Below are positions 10,729 through 24,019 of a stretch of 64,000 nucleotides of DNA, in pieces. The stretch is from Aquilaria yunnanensis (taxonomy: Eukaryota > Streptophyta > Magnoliopsida > Malvales > Thymelaeaceae): contig CM077593.1 of NCBI GenBank assembly GCA_039654915.1, positions 76,798,501-76,862,500 of the forward strand. Direction: 5' to 3'. A program made the translations under genes and the position numbers. How positions within the stretch are numbered: the stretch's first letter is position 1; each line of letters starts with the position of its first letter. Below the pieces are notes generated by a model that saw nothing but the letters and a program-made list of their open reading frames with translations, was not told where the DNA came from and did not search any database.

Positions 10729-13210
10729 TGTTACCACCACACAAAAAATGGGAGAACTACAAGTGTGTCATAATGGCAAAAAGTCATTATATTGTGTAAT
10801 TCTCACTATAGTGATTGAAGTGTGGGGAGTAAAAGGCATGATCAACACCTCCTTAAAAGTGTTCCAAGTTGGTAACTTGGCCCCCATGAAAAGCCTTAAG
10901 GATTGCTTGTTTGTCAAGCAACCTATAGACTTTTCTTGTAAGGTTTTGAAAATTTTGGTACTCAATTGCAAAACTCTCAAGAAAGAGACTTGGAGAGTTA
11001 TGGGAAGGATATAAATGGTTTGAAAGTGCTATTGGAGGACCAAATTGCTCTTGGGAGACAAGTTTGGACAAAGGAAACACTAAAGGCATTAAGGACCTAA
11101 ATGTCTTAGTGTAAACCTTAAGGTGTTCAAGCATTTGACTTAAGTCTAAGGGTAGAATTGTGGGGTTATCCCACCATGGGGGAGGCAGCCAAGACTTGAT
11201 AAATAGTAAAAAATGTTGGGCACATTCGTACCAATGAGTTTAAGACAAAGAGACTATAATTAGTGAGAAGGAAAATGACATAAAGCAATGTTAAGCTTCT
11301 TAAGTGTGTTTTATGCCCTTAAACTCATTTAAGGCCATTTAAGTGGCCAAATCACTTATCCCTCTCACTTTCAGCCTCCTCCTACCCAAGAACACAGCCA
11401 CACTTCCTCCATAGCCACCACACCTTCAAACTTGCAATTGATTGAAATTCAAGGCAAAAGGAAGCAATTGAAAGCAAACTAGAGCTATTGCTTGGATGCT
11501 ACAAGGATCAAGCTTGATTTTTAGCCTACCCACTTTGGTAAGGGAACTCTTGCTCTCATGGGTTGTTTTTTGTATTTTCAAGTAACCATGGACCTAGGGC
11601 TAAGCTTGGAAGAGTTCCATGAGCTTGATGAACCAAGCCTAGTGAGGGGAGTGCACTTATTGAAGGTTTTGTGACCTAGTGTGAAGTGCACAAAGATGGC
11701 AGTGAAATGAGGGTTTTTAGAGCCCAAAGTTAGTACTAACTAGTGTTAAAATCCTCCTAAGGCCAATCATTAGCTTGAGGAGGGCTGCCATAGTGATTTA
11801 TTGAAGATGATTAGATGTTTTATGGACTAATCTATGGTTATTGTTGCTGCTGCATTTCATGTGTTTGTTGGTTGTGAATGGCTGCTGCATTTGTTTTGTT
11901 ATATCTTGTATATATGTATTGTGGTTTTTTTTTTAGTGTCTTTGGATGCAGGTTTTGATGATGGTCACTTTGCCTATTGAATCCAAGTGTTACCCTTACT
12001 AAGTTTCTCAATGAAACTTACCCCCCTCAATTCTGTCATTTCAGGTCCAGCTGAAAGATCAACTTCAAACTGACCTTTGTGATTTGATTTTTTATCTGAA
12101 TTTTCAGGTACATGAACTTCCATATGTCTAGTTATGATCTGGAAAGTTTGGGGATTTTAGGAGTACATTTGGTATTTTTAATGGTGGTACTTATTGTGTC
12201 ATGCAGCAGCTGTCCACCATCCTATTTTGGAGTCCATTGTGTCTCAGGCACTCCTGTAACTTAGGGTGTGCATTTGGGTGAGTTAAGACTATTATGTAGT
12301 GTATGTATTCATGTACATGTAGTGTATGTAAAATGAGACAAGTATGTGAACATTTGAGTAATGTTTTGGCTATGTAAGTGATGTGGTGCAAACCTGCCTA
12401 AGTGTGAATGATGGGCTGCTTACTTGTAAATTCTGTTTTGGCCACATCAAGTTGTTAAAAGCAAGGGAATGTAATTCCTATGTGTAATGTACATATATGG
12501 GATATCTTTGGAGGGTTTTTCCCTTGTGAATGAAGTGTTTCACACTTATGAAATTTTGTATGGGCAAAATGGTCATAAAGTGACCAAATTTTGACTCTAC
12601 AGTTAAAGTCTATATCTCCCTGTGTAGGAGGAACATTTGTATGAAATTTTGACCACATCTAGATAACATCTATAGGTCGAACTGGAATTTGGAATTTCTG
12701 AATTTAGAGCCCTATATCGAAAGATATAATGTTGTAAAGTTGGCTAAGTTACTGTTCCTTTGGTCAGAATTTTGTAACCAATTTACAAAATCCATAACTT
12801 GGTCCATAGGTGGGCAATTGTTGCAAAATATAATTCATTGGTTTGCTCTAAGTCTCTACTTGATAATGGAGTGAAAAAAATAGGGGGTTCATTGCTAGAA
12901 TGATGCATTTTATTAGTCAAAGTTATAGGTGCAGTAGCTAGTCACTGGAACTTAACAAGATTGCCTAATATGTGGTAGCCAAGATTAAGACTTGTGCTAA
13001 TGTTTTCCTTCTTAGCTGCAATAGTGTGCATAAATGTAAATATGTGTGTTATGGTTAGACCAATATGCATGTATTTACACAGTGCTCAAGATAGTCACTT
13101 GAGTATGTACACTAGGGGTGTTGTTCTAATGACCTACAGGACACACCAAACCTGGGAGTATAAATGCACAATTTTGGCACCATAATTGGACTACCCTAGA
13201 GTGGCTAACA
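10729..13210 (+). mobile_element. Solo LTR, type R (2482 bp), with perfect target duplication
   Basis: Starts TGTTACCACC and ends GGCTAACA. It is the reverse complement, over its full length, of the LTR pair at 17161-19651 and 25693-28173. TCCAT occurs at 10724-10728 and again at 13211-13215, an exact 5-bp duplication. No internal region is present, so it is the product of recombination between the two LTRs of an inserted element. It splits an older type-Y LTR. Confidence 0.93.
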
Positions 13211-14636
13211 TCCATCATGCTCTATTTACATCCAAGGAGACTTCATTGATTACCTAGTGCTTTAAGGAACCATGGGAGGTATTAAGGCACCATTTGGCAC
13301 CTTCCAACCCAAGTCCCCTTAGACACTCTTAGGCCCCTTCCTTTGTACATAAATTTAGAAATAACTAGTCAAATTTGGGCTTGTTTGATAGCATATAATT
13401 GTAGCTCTTCCTCTTAGGTTTGCGTGGAATGTTAAATCACCTCAATTGGACACCCGAGAAAAATGTTATGCCAAAAATACTACAGCATGTCATTGCTGTC
13501 AAGGTCTTGGTGAAACGTTGCCGGGAATGGCGATGCAGTGGGTATGCTTTGGCAATGGTATCACCCCTCCAGTTCTAGACGTCCCCTGTTTTCTCATTTA
13601 GTGTCCATAGACACTTTGGGGGTATCCAACACCTACCAAACATCCAATATAAGCCTCCATAAGTTCTAGAACTTTAAAACTACTACAATAGGCCTTCTTG
13701 ATGCTAACCAAACAAGCCTGAGGTGCTTGATTACACCACACTAGGCCTTGAGTTATACTAATCCAACATAAGCAAATTCTACCATAACCTATGCATATCT
13801 TCCAAACTACTTGAAACCAACATTCAAGCAACTAAGACATGCATCATATGAATGTGATCACTTAATCCCTTACCTCAATTCAGAAGAACAAGCAAGAACC
13901 AAGCATCCACAAGCAACAAATGCTCCATTAGGATGTTCCTATGGTTCCAAGAAAAATCCAACATACAATACACCAAATTAAGCTCAACCAAGGCAATCTT
14001 AAGCTCATGGAAGCTCAAGAAACCAAGAACAAATCAAGAACAAAGAAGGCAAAACATTACCTAAGCTCCCAAGCATTAAAAATGTCATTCTTAGCTCATC
14101 ACAAAAAATCCTTGCAAAGGAAGGCCCTTTCATGCATATATACCTCATGGAGCTTCGATCTTCACCAAGAATTGATGAGAAATTGAAGTTATGGCTATTG
14201 AATTTGAGAGGGAAGAGGGAGATACGAAAATGGAGGTTCAGGATGATGTATACCCGTTGCCAAACGTCCCAAATTGGCTTAAATAACAATCTTCTCATTT
14301 CAGCCCTTCAACTTTTTTTAATTTTGCCAAAAAGACCCCATGCTCAAATAGTGCCATAAAACATGGTAATTTAGTCCAACTCTTTGTTTTCTTGTCACTT
14401 AAGTCCAAAAGAGCAACTTATGAGGTTAAATTCCAAACCTATCACCTCAGGGTGAGAAATGACCATTTTTCCGCAAGTAACACTTAGGTGTGAAATTGAT
14501 GTAGGAACCATCTACCTTTTTAAACACTTCATTGACTTGCTTAGTTAAACTAATTAAGGCATTAAACTAGGGATTTTGACTTGTCTAACAAGTATTGCCT
14601 TACCATTGAAGGTCTGCTACCTAGATGGCCGTAACA
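13211..14636 (-). repeat. Type-Y Tekay-like LTR, right portion
   Basis: It continues the LTR interrupted at 10728 and ends GGCCGTAACA at 14636, matching the end at 775. About 14230-14636 aligns with 400-775. It carries a weak copy of the CpG-rich cassette at 13527-13560 (GGCGATGCAGTG). Neither a purine tract nor coding sequence follows the right end, so this may be a former solo or 5' LTR. Confidence 0.65.
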
Positions 14637-16119
14637 AAGGTAGGCCTACTCTTGGCCACCAACATACATGTCCAAATACACACTAGAACATACATAGTCT
14701 TGGACATTCATTCACTAACACTAACTTAGCACTCCTTGGCATAGTTTCCTCACATATTTACACAGCACTTAGTGCTATCACATGATAAGGTAATAACTTA
14801 GCAAGCAAGTAACCATCCAAACATTTAATATACTGAGCATTCGCATTAGTATTCGAGGTTGTTGGCCAAAACAACCACAAAACATAATCTTAGCCCTCTC
14901 GGCCAACTACTCCACACCTTTCCCTTAAACATATGAAGACAGGGCATGAGTTCTCAACGAACTCAGTACGGATCACACAACTATATAAGCCTACATACTT
15001 ATTCACATAATATGGTTAATACTATACTACTATCCACATTGCCCTACAAAGGAAACATAGAAGACAAAGGAAACCGAGATATATATACAAGTAAATACAA
15101 TAATAACTAAAGGAAGACAAAGGAAACCGACATATATATACAAGTAAATACAATAATAACTAAAGGTTAGCACACATAATCAAGGCAAAGAAGCACACAA
15201 CACACACACATACACCACTAGCCACACCTAGTAGACTACATGGCATATCAAGCACACACACAACCACCATTCATGTGTCTCAGACAACATACATTCTAAA
15301 CCTAACATAGAGCACCAAGCTTTAAGCAACTAAGTAGGCCTACCTCAGACCCTAGCCCTAGTGCTTGCCCCAAATTCATAGCTAATTAGCAACATTCCTT
15401 AATCACACAAGTGATCATAGCCCATATGGTCTCATAGGTTCATATAACTCCCTGGTTATCACCAAAGAGCCTAATCCACTACTTGAATCATGCATAAATG
15501 TCAAGAATTCAAGTACTACACATCGTAATGACCTTTACCTCATCTCAGAAATCTTTTTCCAACCCCTTGAAGCACTAAAATAGTTTCTGTTTGAGCTTGC
15601 CAAGGTCACCACATGCCAAAATGGTCTTAGCCAAGCTCAATTCCTACTTTCTCTCACTCTAGCATTAACAAGCAAGTTCAGTTCTAAGCTCAAACTGCAG
15701 TGGATATTCCTCAAGCTTGAATGGAGCTCTTCTAACCTAAAAATGATCCAAATTATGAATGGGAGCATGCACGGCATCCAACCAAGCCAAGTGGTGCTAA
15801 AAGTGGTCAAAGTCTAGCCTAGGTAAGTCTCATTTCTTGCATGAATCAACCTACGCCAAAAATAAAAGATTCTTTCACAATCGCCATCCGATTATTCTTT
15901 GTAATTGGACCCCTCAAATTTTGTTTTACACTGAAGCCTCTTTAACTCTTGATTAACCCAAAATTGGTCTTGGGTGAGCCTACCATTGATACACCAGTGG
16001 TGCACTTCCAAAAACTTCACTTCTCAAGTTCAAAACTTCATTTCCTAGGTTCTCTTATGTCTCAATGCCTTTTAAAACTTCCAGCCCATGGCCTAATTCA
16101 TGTGAATCTGAGAGGAATA
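14637..16119. other. Unassigned sequence, LTR-like in style, with a 53-bp tandem duplication
   Basis: No gene is visible. The block near 14949 (GTTCTCAACGAACTCAGTA) recalls the inverted motif found in chromovirus LTRs (21950, 50700), which suggests an eroded LTR on the minus strand. Positions 15061-15113 and 15114-15166 are two near-identical 53-bp units differing at one position. CA-rich repeats occur near 15190-15250. Confidence 0.35.
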
Positions 16120-17160
16120 ATGGTAGGTCTACAGTGAAGATGCCCATGTAGATGTTTGACATAGCCTAGAAAAGTGGGGAAACCATTGATGACTATGTCA
16201 AAAGGAGAAATCGTGAAGGACTTAGTGTCCTAGACTTTCACCCATAACTTTTGATTCTAGCCATGATCTAAGGGCTGAAGAAGGACCTCCAACTTTTCTG
16301 TGAGTTTTCCAAAGACCCCTCGGATACACTTGGGGAGTTCTATAAACAAGCTTAACAGCATATAACAGTCAAGGATCTAAGGATGAGGGGATCAAAGATG
16401 GACTATTAGACTTTTAAAGGTTTGAATCACCAACCTCATTATTAGACTGAAGATGGGGGAAACACCACAAGGACTATCAGGCATTCACTCCCTTAAACAC
16501 CATAAGGACTGACATCCTGATGGCCCTAGAAAGCTAGGGGACCTCAATCCAACAACCTAAGCCCATGACCTTGGACAAAAAGAAAAACATGGTGAAGTAC
16601 TACCAATTTCATAGGGACCACACCCATGATACTGAAGATTGCTTTCAGTTGAGGAACTACATTGAGTCCTTCATGAAGCAAGGGCAACATCAGTGGTACT
16701 TTCGAATGCCTTTAGCAAATACTTGAGAAAAAAGGGATGAAGAAGGAAAAGGGGAGATGAGGAGTATGACTCAATAGGTGTTGACCTAATCAAAGTATGA
16801 CAAAACTGCCTCCTTCTTTGGTGAAAGTTATCTGAACAATCACCAATGGGATACCTTCAGCTGAGGGAAAGAGGATGGTGAGGGAAATAACAATGATGAA
16901 ATTTGATAGCCCCAAAAACAAGCTCACCCAGAAAGATGGTTGGGTAGTAAAGTTCTCACATGATGACCCTTTCCTAATTATTTCCATGATTGGAAAGTGG
17001 GCTGTCAAATGAGTGCTTTGTGATGACAGATCAAATGCTGAGGTTTCATTCGTTCACCTGCTACTAAGCTTGGGAATTCCCAAAAGTGGCTTAAGCCTAT
17101 GGCTTTACCTAGATTCAGAGTGGGCCCTTGAGAACTCCTGATCCTCGGGTAAATCAACTT
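16120..17160 (+). pseudogene. Old Tat-type element: gag and start of protease
   Basis: The plus strand shows GETIDDYVKR, LSVLDFHP and GLKKDLQ (gag core), then YYQFHRDHTHDTEDCFQ near 16590-16650, the diagnostic Tat gag C-terminal region also seen at 40600. Near 17010-17090 a protease-like segment (CDDRSNAEVSFVHLL) matches the aspartic-protease region DDGSDTDVLF at 40130. The frame is broken by many stops. It ends exactly at the target site of the type-R element and resumes at 28174, where the protease region continues. It is the oldest layer of the nest. Confidence 0.85.
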
Positions 17161-19651
17161 TGTTACCGACTTTGGGGTAATCCAGTTATGGTGCCAAAAT
17201 TGTGCCTTTAAACTCCCAGGCTTGGTGTGTCCTGTAGGTGATCAGAACAATACCCCTAGTGTACATACTCAAGTGACCCTCTTGAGCACTATGTAAATAC
17301 ATGCATATTGGTCTAACCATAACACACATATTTACATTTATGCACACTATGGCAGCTAAGAAGGAAAACACTAGCATAGGTCTTAGGTTTAGCTTCCGCA
17401 CATTAGGCAATCTCGTTAAGTTCTAGTGGCCAGCTACTGCACTTGTAACTTCCACTAATAAACTGTATCGTTATAGCCATATACCCCCTGTTTTCTTTGC
17501 TCCATTACCAAGTAGAGACTTAGGGAAAACCAGGGAATTTTACTTTACATCAATATACCACCTATGGACCAAGTTATGGATTTTTTAAGCTGGTTACAAA
17601 ATTCTTACCAAATGAACGGTAACTCAGCCAAATTTGCAACGTCATATCTTTGGCTACAGGGCTCTAAATCCAGAAAATGGAAATCTCAGTTAACCCTCTA
17701 GATTTTCTCTAGGTGTGGTCAAAATTTCATACCAAGATTCGTTCTACATAGGGAGATATTAAACTTTAGGCCGCCTAGAGTCAAAATTCTGGCAACCTTT
17801 GGACCATTTTGCCCATACAATTTTTCCAAACCATGCAAACACTTCATTCACAAGGGGAAAGTGCTCCAAGGCTATCCCATATATGTCTATTACACATAAG
17901 AATTACATTTCATTTCTTTTAACAACTTTATGTGGTCAAAATAGAATTTACAAATAAGCAGCCCATCATTCACACTCAGGCAGCTTTGCACCACATCACT
18001 TACATAGCCAAAACATTACTCAAATGTTCACATACTTGTCCCATTTTACATACAATAAATGTACATGAATACATGCACTACAATATGGTCTTAACTCAAC
18101 TAAATACACACCCTAGGTTACAGGAAGTCCTAAGACACAATGGACTCCAAAAACAGGATGCTGGACAGCTGCTGCACAACACAATAAGTACCACCATTAA
18201 AAATACCAAATGTGATCCTAAAATCACCAAACTTTCCAGATAATAACTAGACATATGGAAATTCATGTACCTGAAATTTCAGATTAAAACTCAAATCACA
18301 ATGGTTAGTTTGAAGGTGATCTTTCGGCTGGACCTGAAATGACAGAATTGAGGGGAGTAAGTTTCATTGAGAAACTTAGTAAGGGTAGCACTTGGATTCA
18401 ATAGGCAATGTAACCATCATTAAAACCTGCATCCAAAGACACTAAAACAAAAAACCACAATGCATATATACAAGATACAGCAACCAAATGAAGCAGCCAA
18501 ACACAAACAACAAACACATGAAATGTGGCAACAACATATACCATAGGTTAGTCCATAAAACATGCAATAAACTTAAATAAATCACTATGGAAGCCCTCCT
18601 GAAGCTAATACTTGGTCTTAGGAGGATTTTAATAGTAGTTAGTACTAAATTTTGGGCCCTAGAAATGCAGAAATTCGCTGCCATCACTGTGCACTTGACA
18701 CTAGGTCACAAAACTTTCAATAAGTGCACTCCCCTCACTAAGCTTGGTTCATCAAGCTCATGGCTTTCTTCCGAGCTTGGCCCTAGCTCCATGGATGTTT
18801 GAAAATTGAATAAAACAGTCCATGAGAGCAAGAGAGCCCTTACCATAGTGGGTAGGCCGAAAATCAAGCTTGATCCATGAAGTATCCAAGAAATAGCTCT
18901 AGTTTGCTTCCAATTGCTGCCTTTTGCCTTTAATTTCAATCAATTGCAAGTTTGAAGGTGTGGTCACTATGGAGGAAGTATGGCTGTGTTCTTGGGTTGG
19001 GGGAGGACGAAAATGAGAGAGGGATAAGTGATTTGGCCACTTAAATGGCCTTAAATGAGCTTAAGGGGACAAAACACACTTAACAAGCTTAACCTTGCTT
19101 TATGTCATTTTCTTTCTCACTAATTATGGTTTCTTTGTCTTAAAGTCATTGGTACACATGTGCCCAATTTTTTTGACTAATTATCAAGTCTTGGCTGCCT
19201 CCCCCATGGTGGGATAACCCCATAATTCCACCCTTAGACTTAAGTCAAAAGCTTGAACACCTTAAGGTTTACACTAGGACATTTAGGTCCTTATTGCCTT
19301 TAGTGTTTCCTTTGTCCAAACTTATCTTCCATGAGTAATTTGGTCCTCCAATGGCACTTTCATAACATTTATATCCTTCCCATAACTCTCCAAGTCTCTT
19401 TCTTGAGAGTTTTGCAATTCAGTACCCGAATTTCCAAAACCTTACAAAAAAGTCCATAGGTTGCTTGACAAACAAGCAATCCTTAAGGCTTTTATTGGGG
19501 GCCAAGTTACCAACTTGGAACACTTTTAAGGAGGTGTTGATCATGCCTTTTACTCCCCACACTTCAATCACTATGGTGAGAATTACACAATATAATGGTT
19601 TTTAGCCATTATGACACACTTATAATTCTCCCATTTTGTGAGATGGTAACA
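17161..19651 (-). repeat. 3' LTR of the type-R chromovirus
   Basis: Runs TGTTACCGAC to GGTAACA, with terminal inverted TGTTACC/GGTAACA. It pairs with 25693-28173 and with the solo LTR at 10729-13210. Open frames inside it are not shared coding features. The purine tract adjoins its right end. Confidence 0.92.
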
Positions 19652-19672
19652 ATCCTCCCCCCCCCCTTAAAA
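19652..19672 (-). other. Polypurine tract of the type-R element
   Basis: The minus strand has AAGGGGGGGGGGGAGGA-type sequence directly before the LTR start TGTTACC. It would prime plus-strand DNA synthesis. It also lies within the readable tail of pol (LEDQNF upstream). Confidence 0.85.
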
Positions 19673-20187
19673 ATTTTGGTCCTCCAAAATAGCCTTTAGC
19701 TTCGGGTATTCTTCAGGATACCTTTCCATAAGGTTTTTTTTAGTTTCCTAGGTTGCTTCTCTTTTAGAGTGGTGTGACCACTGAACTTTAACCATGGGAA
19801 TATGTTTGTTTCTTAACCTTCTGGTATCCTTGGCTAAGATAGCTATAAGTTTCTCTTCATATGTCAAGTTAGGTTCCAATTGTATGTCTTCCACTACAAT
19901 AGCATCCTTTGTGTCCAATAAACACTTCTTAAGCATACTAATGTGAAAAACATTATTAACACTTGACATGCTTGGCGGTAAAGCTAACCTGTATGCTACC
20001 TTGCCAACTCTGTCCAAGATCTCATAAGGACTGATGTATCTTAGAGCTAACTTGGTTCTTTTGCCAAATCTGATGGTGCCTTTGGTTGGTGCAACTTTCA
20101 GCCAAACATTGTCACCAATCTCAAATTCCAAGTCTCATATTCTTTTATTCACATAGGCTGTGGTTCTTTAGGCATATAGATTCGGTC
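19673..20187 (-). pseudogene. Integrase C-terminus and chromodomain of the type-R element
   Basis: The minus-strand frame reads LEFEIGDNVWLKVAPTKG, then YEILDRVGKVAYRLALPP and VFHISMLKKC (integrase C-terminal domain), followed by RRLRNKHIPMVKVQWSHH, a chromodomain with the aromatic and acidic pattern of Tekay/Del elements. A TAG follows KREAT near 19750, after which the tail (YPKLKAILEDQ) is still readable to the purine tract. The chromodomain is thought to steer integration towards modified chromatin. The upstream integrase core with the catalytic D, D, E is missing. Confidence 0.88.
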
Positions 20188-20192
20188 CTTGA

Positions 20193-22643
20193 TGTTATGG
20201 CCCTTTTGGTGGGAGGCGAAATTGAGGAAGTTAAAGTGTTTTAAATTAAGTTTAGAACCTTAATTCAAGTTTACATAGCATTTAGAACCTTAATTCAAGT
20301 TTACATAGCAAGAATAGAGAAGTTTAGCAAAGTTCACTAAGTTCCGAGAAGAATAAGGCACTAAACGAAGTTGAGGGGAAAAATGGTAATTTTGCATCCT
20401 GAATAGCCGGGATGAATCCCAAGTGTTTTAAAATGAATTTTTATAACTTAACTTTCAACCTTAACTCAAACTTGAAGAATAAACAAGAATTTAATCAAGA
20501 ATGACTAACTTACAAAGTTGGGGGTTTATTTGTAACAAGCTTAATACTTTGATGGCCTTTGGAGTTAAGTGAGGGTTTAAGAAGGGGAAAGTGAGGGTGG
20601 CTGCAATATTTTCGCATTCATCCTCTCCATTCTCATTTCTCCATCCAATTCTCCTTGGAATCTAGAAATTCTTGGTGGAACAAGAAGTTATCAAAGTATA
20701 TAAGCTTGGAGAAGCTAATTTCAAGCTTGAAACCATGATTTTGAAGCTTGGAAGGGTGTTTTTCTATATCCCTTGTTTTTTATCGAGGTAAGCAATGTGT
20801 TCTTGATTGAATTCATGTTATTTACTTAGTTTGGAGCTTGGGTTTTGGTTAGAGAGTGAAGTTTTAGTGATTAGTGCTTTGTTTTTGGATTGGAACTTGT
20901 GTAGAACTTTGGTGAACTTGGTTGATTGGAAAGGATATTGATTCTTGCTTGTTACTTCTAGTTGAGGTAAGGGAGTTATGTTTTCAAGTTCATTTAATAC
21001 CATTAGCTTGAGTTTGCTTGAAGAATTTGAATGGTTTTAGCTATGGCATTAGTTAAAGGTTTTGGTTGAATTGTGGTGGACTATGAAGTTTGAGAGGATT
21101 GGATTGATGTTATGAGACATCATAGATTAGCTTGTGATAGTTGGTTATGTTCTATGAAATTTGGAGGCATTCCATGCATTTTTTATATGTGTAGGAAACG
21201 TCCAAAGTTTATAGTAGCAAAATGCGCCAAATTTTGCATTTCTATAGATTGGCGACGCGTCGCCAATTACAGGTCAATGCCCGTGACGCGTCGCCAATCC
21301 AGCAAAAATGTTATAGAACATTACCAACTATGGCGACGCATTGCCACAAACAAAAAAAGGCAGATTTTCCACATTTTGCTAGGATGATCCAAGTGAGACC
21401 TAAGGGGGTTCTTAGTGTACCTAGGGGTCTAAGGATTCCAGGGGTACTCCGAGACTTCCAAAAGTCCCACAAAATATAAGAGTTTCCTTGAGTTTTGTAG
21501 GGTTTTAAGGTTGCTTGTGCAACAAGCAAGGAAACTAGGCTGTAAATGAACATAACTAAGTACCACTAGCTCAGGTGAAAGGTTTAGAACCCTTGTCGAC
21601 CTTACCGTGCCGTAGCCACGAGGCTGCAAGGTAAAACCTTGTTCATCTAGTCTACAAGGAGGTCTTATGGCCTAGTCTACAAAGTTCCACCATAATTGCC
21701 CTACATAACGACTAAGGGAGGGCTACATGATTGCATCAAGTAGGCTATGGCTTACTAGGAGCGGATTAGTGTTAGAACTCGCTAGGCACGGAGTGATGCG
21801 CCGTGAGGAGGACTAATTAAGGAGAGGTCTCGATGGCCTAGTTATATGTGCATATATCAGACCCTCATGCTGTGTGAGCTCACTGCAAGTTTACATATGT
21901 TTATCATATGTCCAGTCCTAGTAACTTTCTTGCAGGTACACTGAAGACCCTTTACTGAGAATTGTCGAATTCTCACTCCCTAGTTATGTTATGCAAAGAC
22001 TGAAGCTGTTGGACTGGGTAATTGTTGAGGATTATCATGGTAGTGCTCTTTTGTGTGTACAGGTACGACATTTGAGAATCCTTGTGATTCTAGTCTACAT
22101 GATTATACTTACTTGGTTTGTTGGTCAACTAACAGTACTAACTTAAGTCTTCCTTTGGCTGTAGAGCCTAGTAGCACTTGGCAAGGATTTTTGAGACTCG
22201 CCACTAGGACGTGTATCCAAGGTGGGAGTTAAGTCAAAGAGATCTCAGTAGAGGCTTGTATTTATACAGTACTTTTAGTTTCGTCCATAGTCTATGTTAT
22301 GAGGAGTCCTCGACTCTAGGGTTACTCTTAGGTGAGGGCATTAGTCTACTTTGTGTATAAATGTTCTCACGAGTTGTTATGTGTAGTAAACTCACATAAA
22401 TGTTGATTTTGTACGCTTCGGCTATTTGTAATTATTTTCTGTAGAAATTACTTGGCCAAGTTAATGTTTTGTGGTTTTAATAAACCAAGTGAAAGCATGA
22501 AGAGAATGCATATTGCATATTCTAGGATAATCAACTAGTATCATGGGATTTAATCCGCACACATACACAAGTAGCCAATTGCAACCACCGTGAGACCAGC
22601 TCTCATAGGGCTTCCTGGGCAAGGGCCAAGGATGGCCATGTCA
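20193..22643 (+). mobile_element. Solo type-Y LTR (2451 bp) nested in the type-R element
   Basis: Starts TGTTATGGCC and ends GGCCATGTCA, near-perfect inverted tips, flanked by an exact CTTGA duplication (20188-20192 and 22644-22648). Blocks inside match the other chromovirus LTRs, such as GAGAATCCTTGTGATTCTA near 22070 compared with 58190. A 30-bp unit is tandemly repeated at 20251-20310. Its first codons read VMALLVGGE in the frame that elsewhere continues from pol. It must be younger than the type-R element it interrupts. Confidence 0.92.
21251..21347. repeat. CpG-rich palindrome cassette in the solo LTR
   Basis: GGCGACGCGTCGCC at 21251-21264 is a perfect 14-bp palindrome. A second copy, GTGACGCGTCGCC, ends near 21295, and a third, GGCGACGCATTGCC, begins at 21332. 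The surroundings are AT-rich. Equivalent cassettes occur about 1 kb into other LTRs here. Confidence 0.8.
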
Positions 22644-22648
22644 CTTGA

Positions 22649-24019
22649 ACTACAATAATCCTTGCTTGTAGGCAAATGATTCATACAAGGAACCTTTTTC
22701 CTTTCCTAAAATCTTTTCATGTTATTTGGTCTTTCCTACTCTTGCACTGCCTTGACCTTTTAAGGGTTTGCCTTAAGGCCTTTTGCATCTATGATGTGTC
22801 CTAGGAAAAACACTTCCCTTATCCAGAATTCACACTTGGATAACTTGGCATAAAGCTAATGTTCCAATAGAGTCTTTAAGGCAAACTTCAGATGATGTTC
22901 ATGTTCATTTTCATCCCTGGAATACAGTAGGATGTCATCAATGAACACAACCACAAATTTGTCCAGATGTGGTCTAAACACCCTATTCACTAAGTCCATG
23001 AAAGCAGTTGGGGCATTAGTCAAACCGAATGGCATGATTGTTTACTTATAATGCACATATCTAGTCCTGAATGCAGTCTTAAGAATATCTTCTTCCTTTA
23101 CCCTTAATTGGAAGTATCCAGATCTCAAATCTATCTTAGAGAAGATCTTACCTCCCTTGAGTTGATCAAACAGATCCTCAAATCCTAGGGAGTGGATACT
23201 TGTTCTTGATAGTCACTACATTAAGCTTTCTGTAGTCAATGCATAGTCTCAACGATCCATCCTTCTTCTTCACAAAGAGAACAAGAGCTCCCCATGGTGA
23301 AACACTTGGTCTTATGAACCCTTTTTCAAGAAGTTCATCAAGTTGTTTCTTGAGCTCATTCATCTCTATGATTGGCATTCTGTAAGGAGGTATGGATATT
23401 GGACTAGCTCCTAGTTGCAACTTTATCTCAAACTCAATTTCCCTTAGTGGAGGAATACCTGGTAGATCTTTAGGAAAGACTTGTTGAAAGTCTCTCACTA
23501 CAGGTATTCTATCTACTTCTTCTTCACAGTGCAATTGATTCAATGCATAACAATAATCATACTCAGAAATCACAGGTATCTCATCTAGTACTTCTAGCTC
23601 CATGCCATGCATTTCATACACTAATTCCTTAGAATTCACTAATGCATGCACTTCACCATCAGGCAATGTGATTTCCCTCTTAGCACAATCAATTCTTATG
23701 TTATGCATAGCAAGCCAATTCATACCCAGCACTAAATCATACTTAGGAATGTCCAACACTAGCAGAATAGTCATAACCTTAGTCTTTCCTACTATTAGCT
23801 CAGAATCCTTAGCTAGGTCATTAGTGAAAAGACATTGACTACCTACTTTTTTCACTAAGGATATCCTAGGCAAGATTTCAATAGGCAATTTCATGGCATT
23901 AACAAATTTCCTGGACACTATAGACATAGATTCACCAGTATCAAATAGAACACTAACAGGCATACCATTAAGGTAAATGTTACCTCTTAGTGCTCCTCCC
24001 TGCTCTCATGTCTCTGGCC
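22649..24019 (-). pseudogene. Protease and reverse transcriptase of the type-R element
   Basis: The minus strand reads [17 protein letters not shown] (aspartic protease, DTG at about 23945) and [14 protein letters not shown], then the reverse transcriptase start ([44 protein letters not shown]). A one-base frameshift near 23180 moves the rest to another frame, where [13 protein letters not shown] and the active site FIDDILLYS (near 22935) are present. The frame fades near 22700 after KVKAVQE; RNase H and the integrase core never appear. Their loss seems separate from the adjacent solo LTR, because joining its flanks does not restore them. Confidence 0.88.

Noticed and set aside
21251..21347. 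CRISPR-like or satellite array in the palindrome cassettes
   Set aside because: Only three or four imperfect units with uneven spacing in a plant LTR; this does not fit a CRISPR array or satellite.
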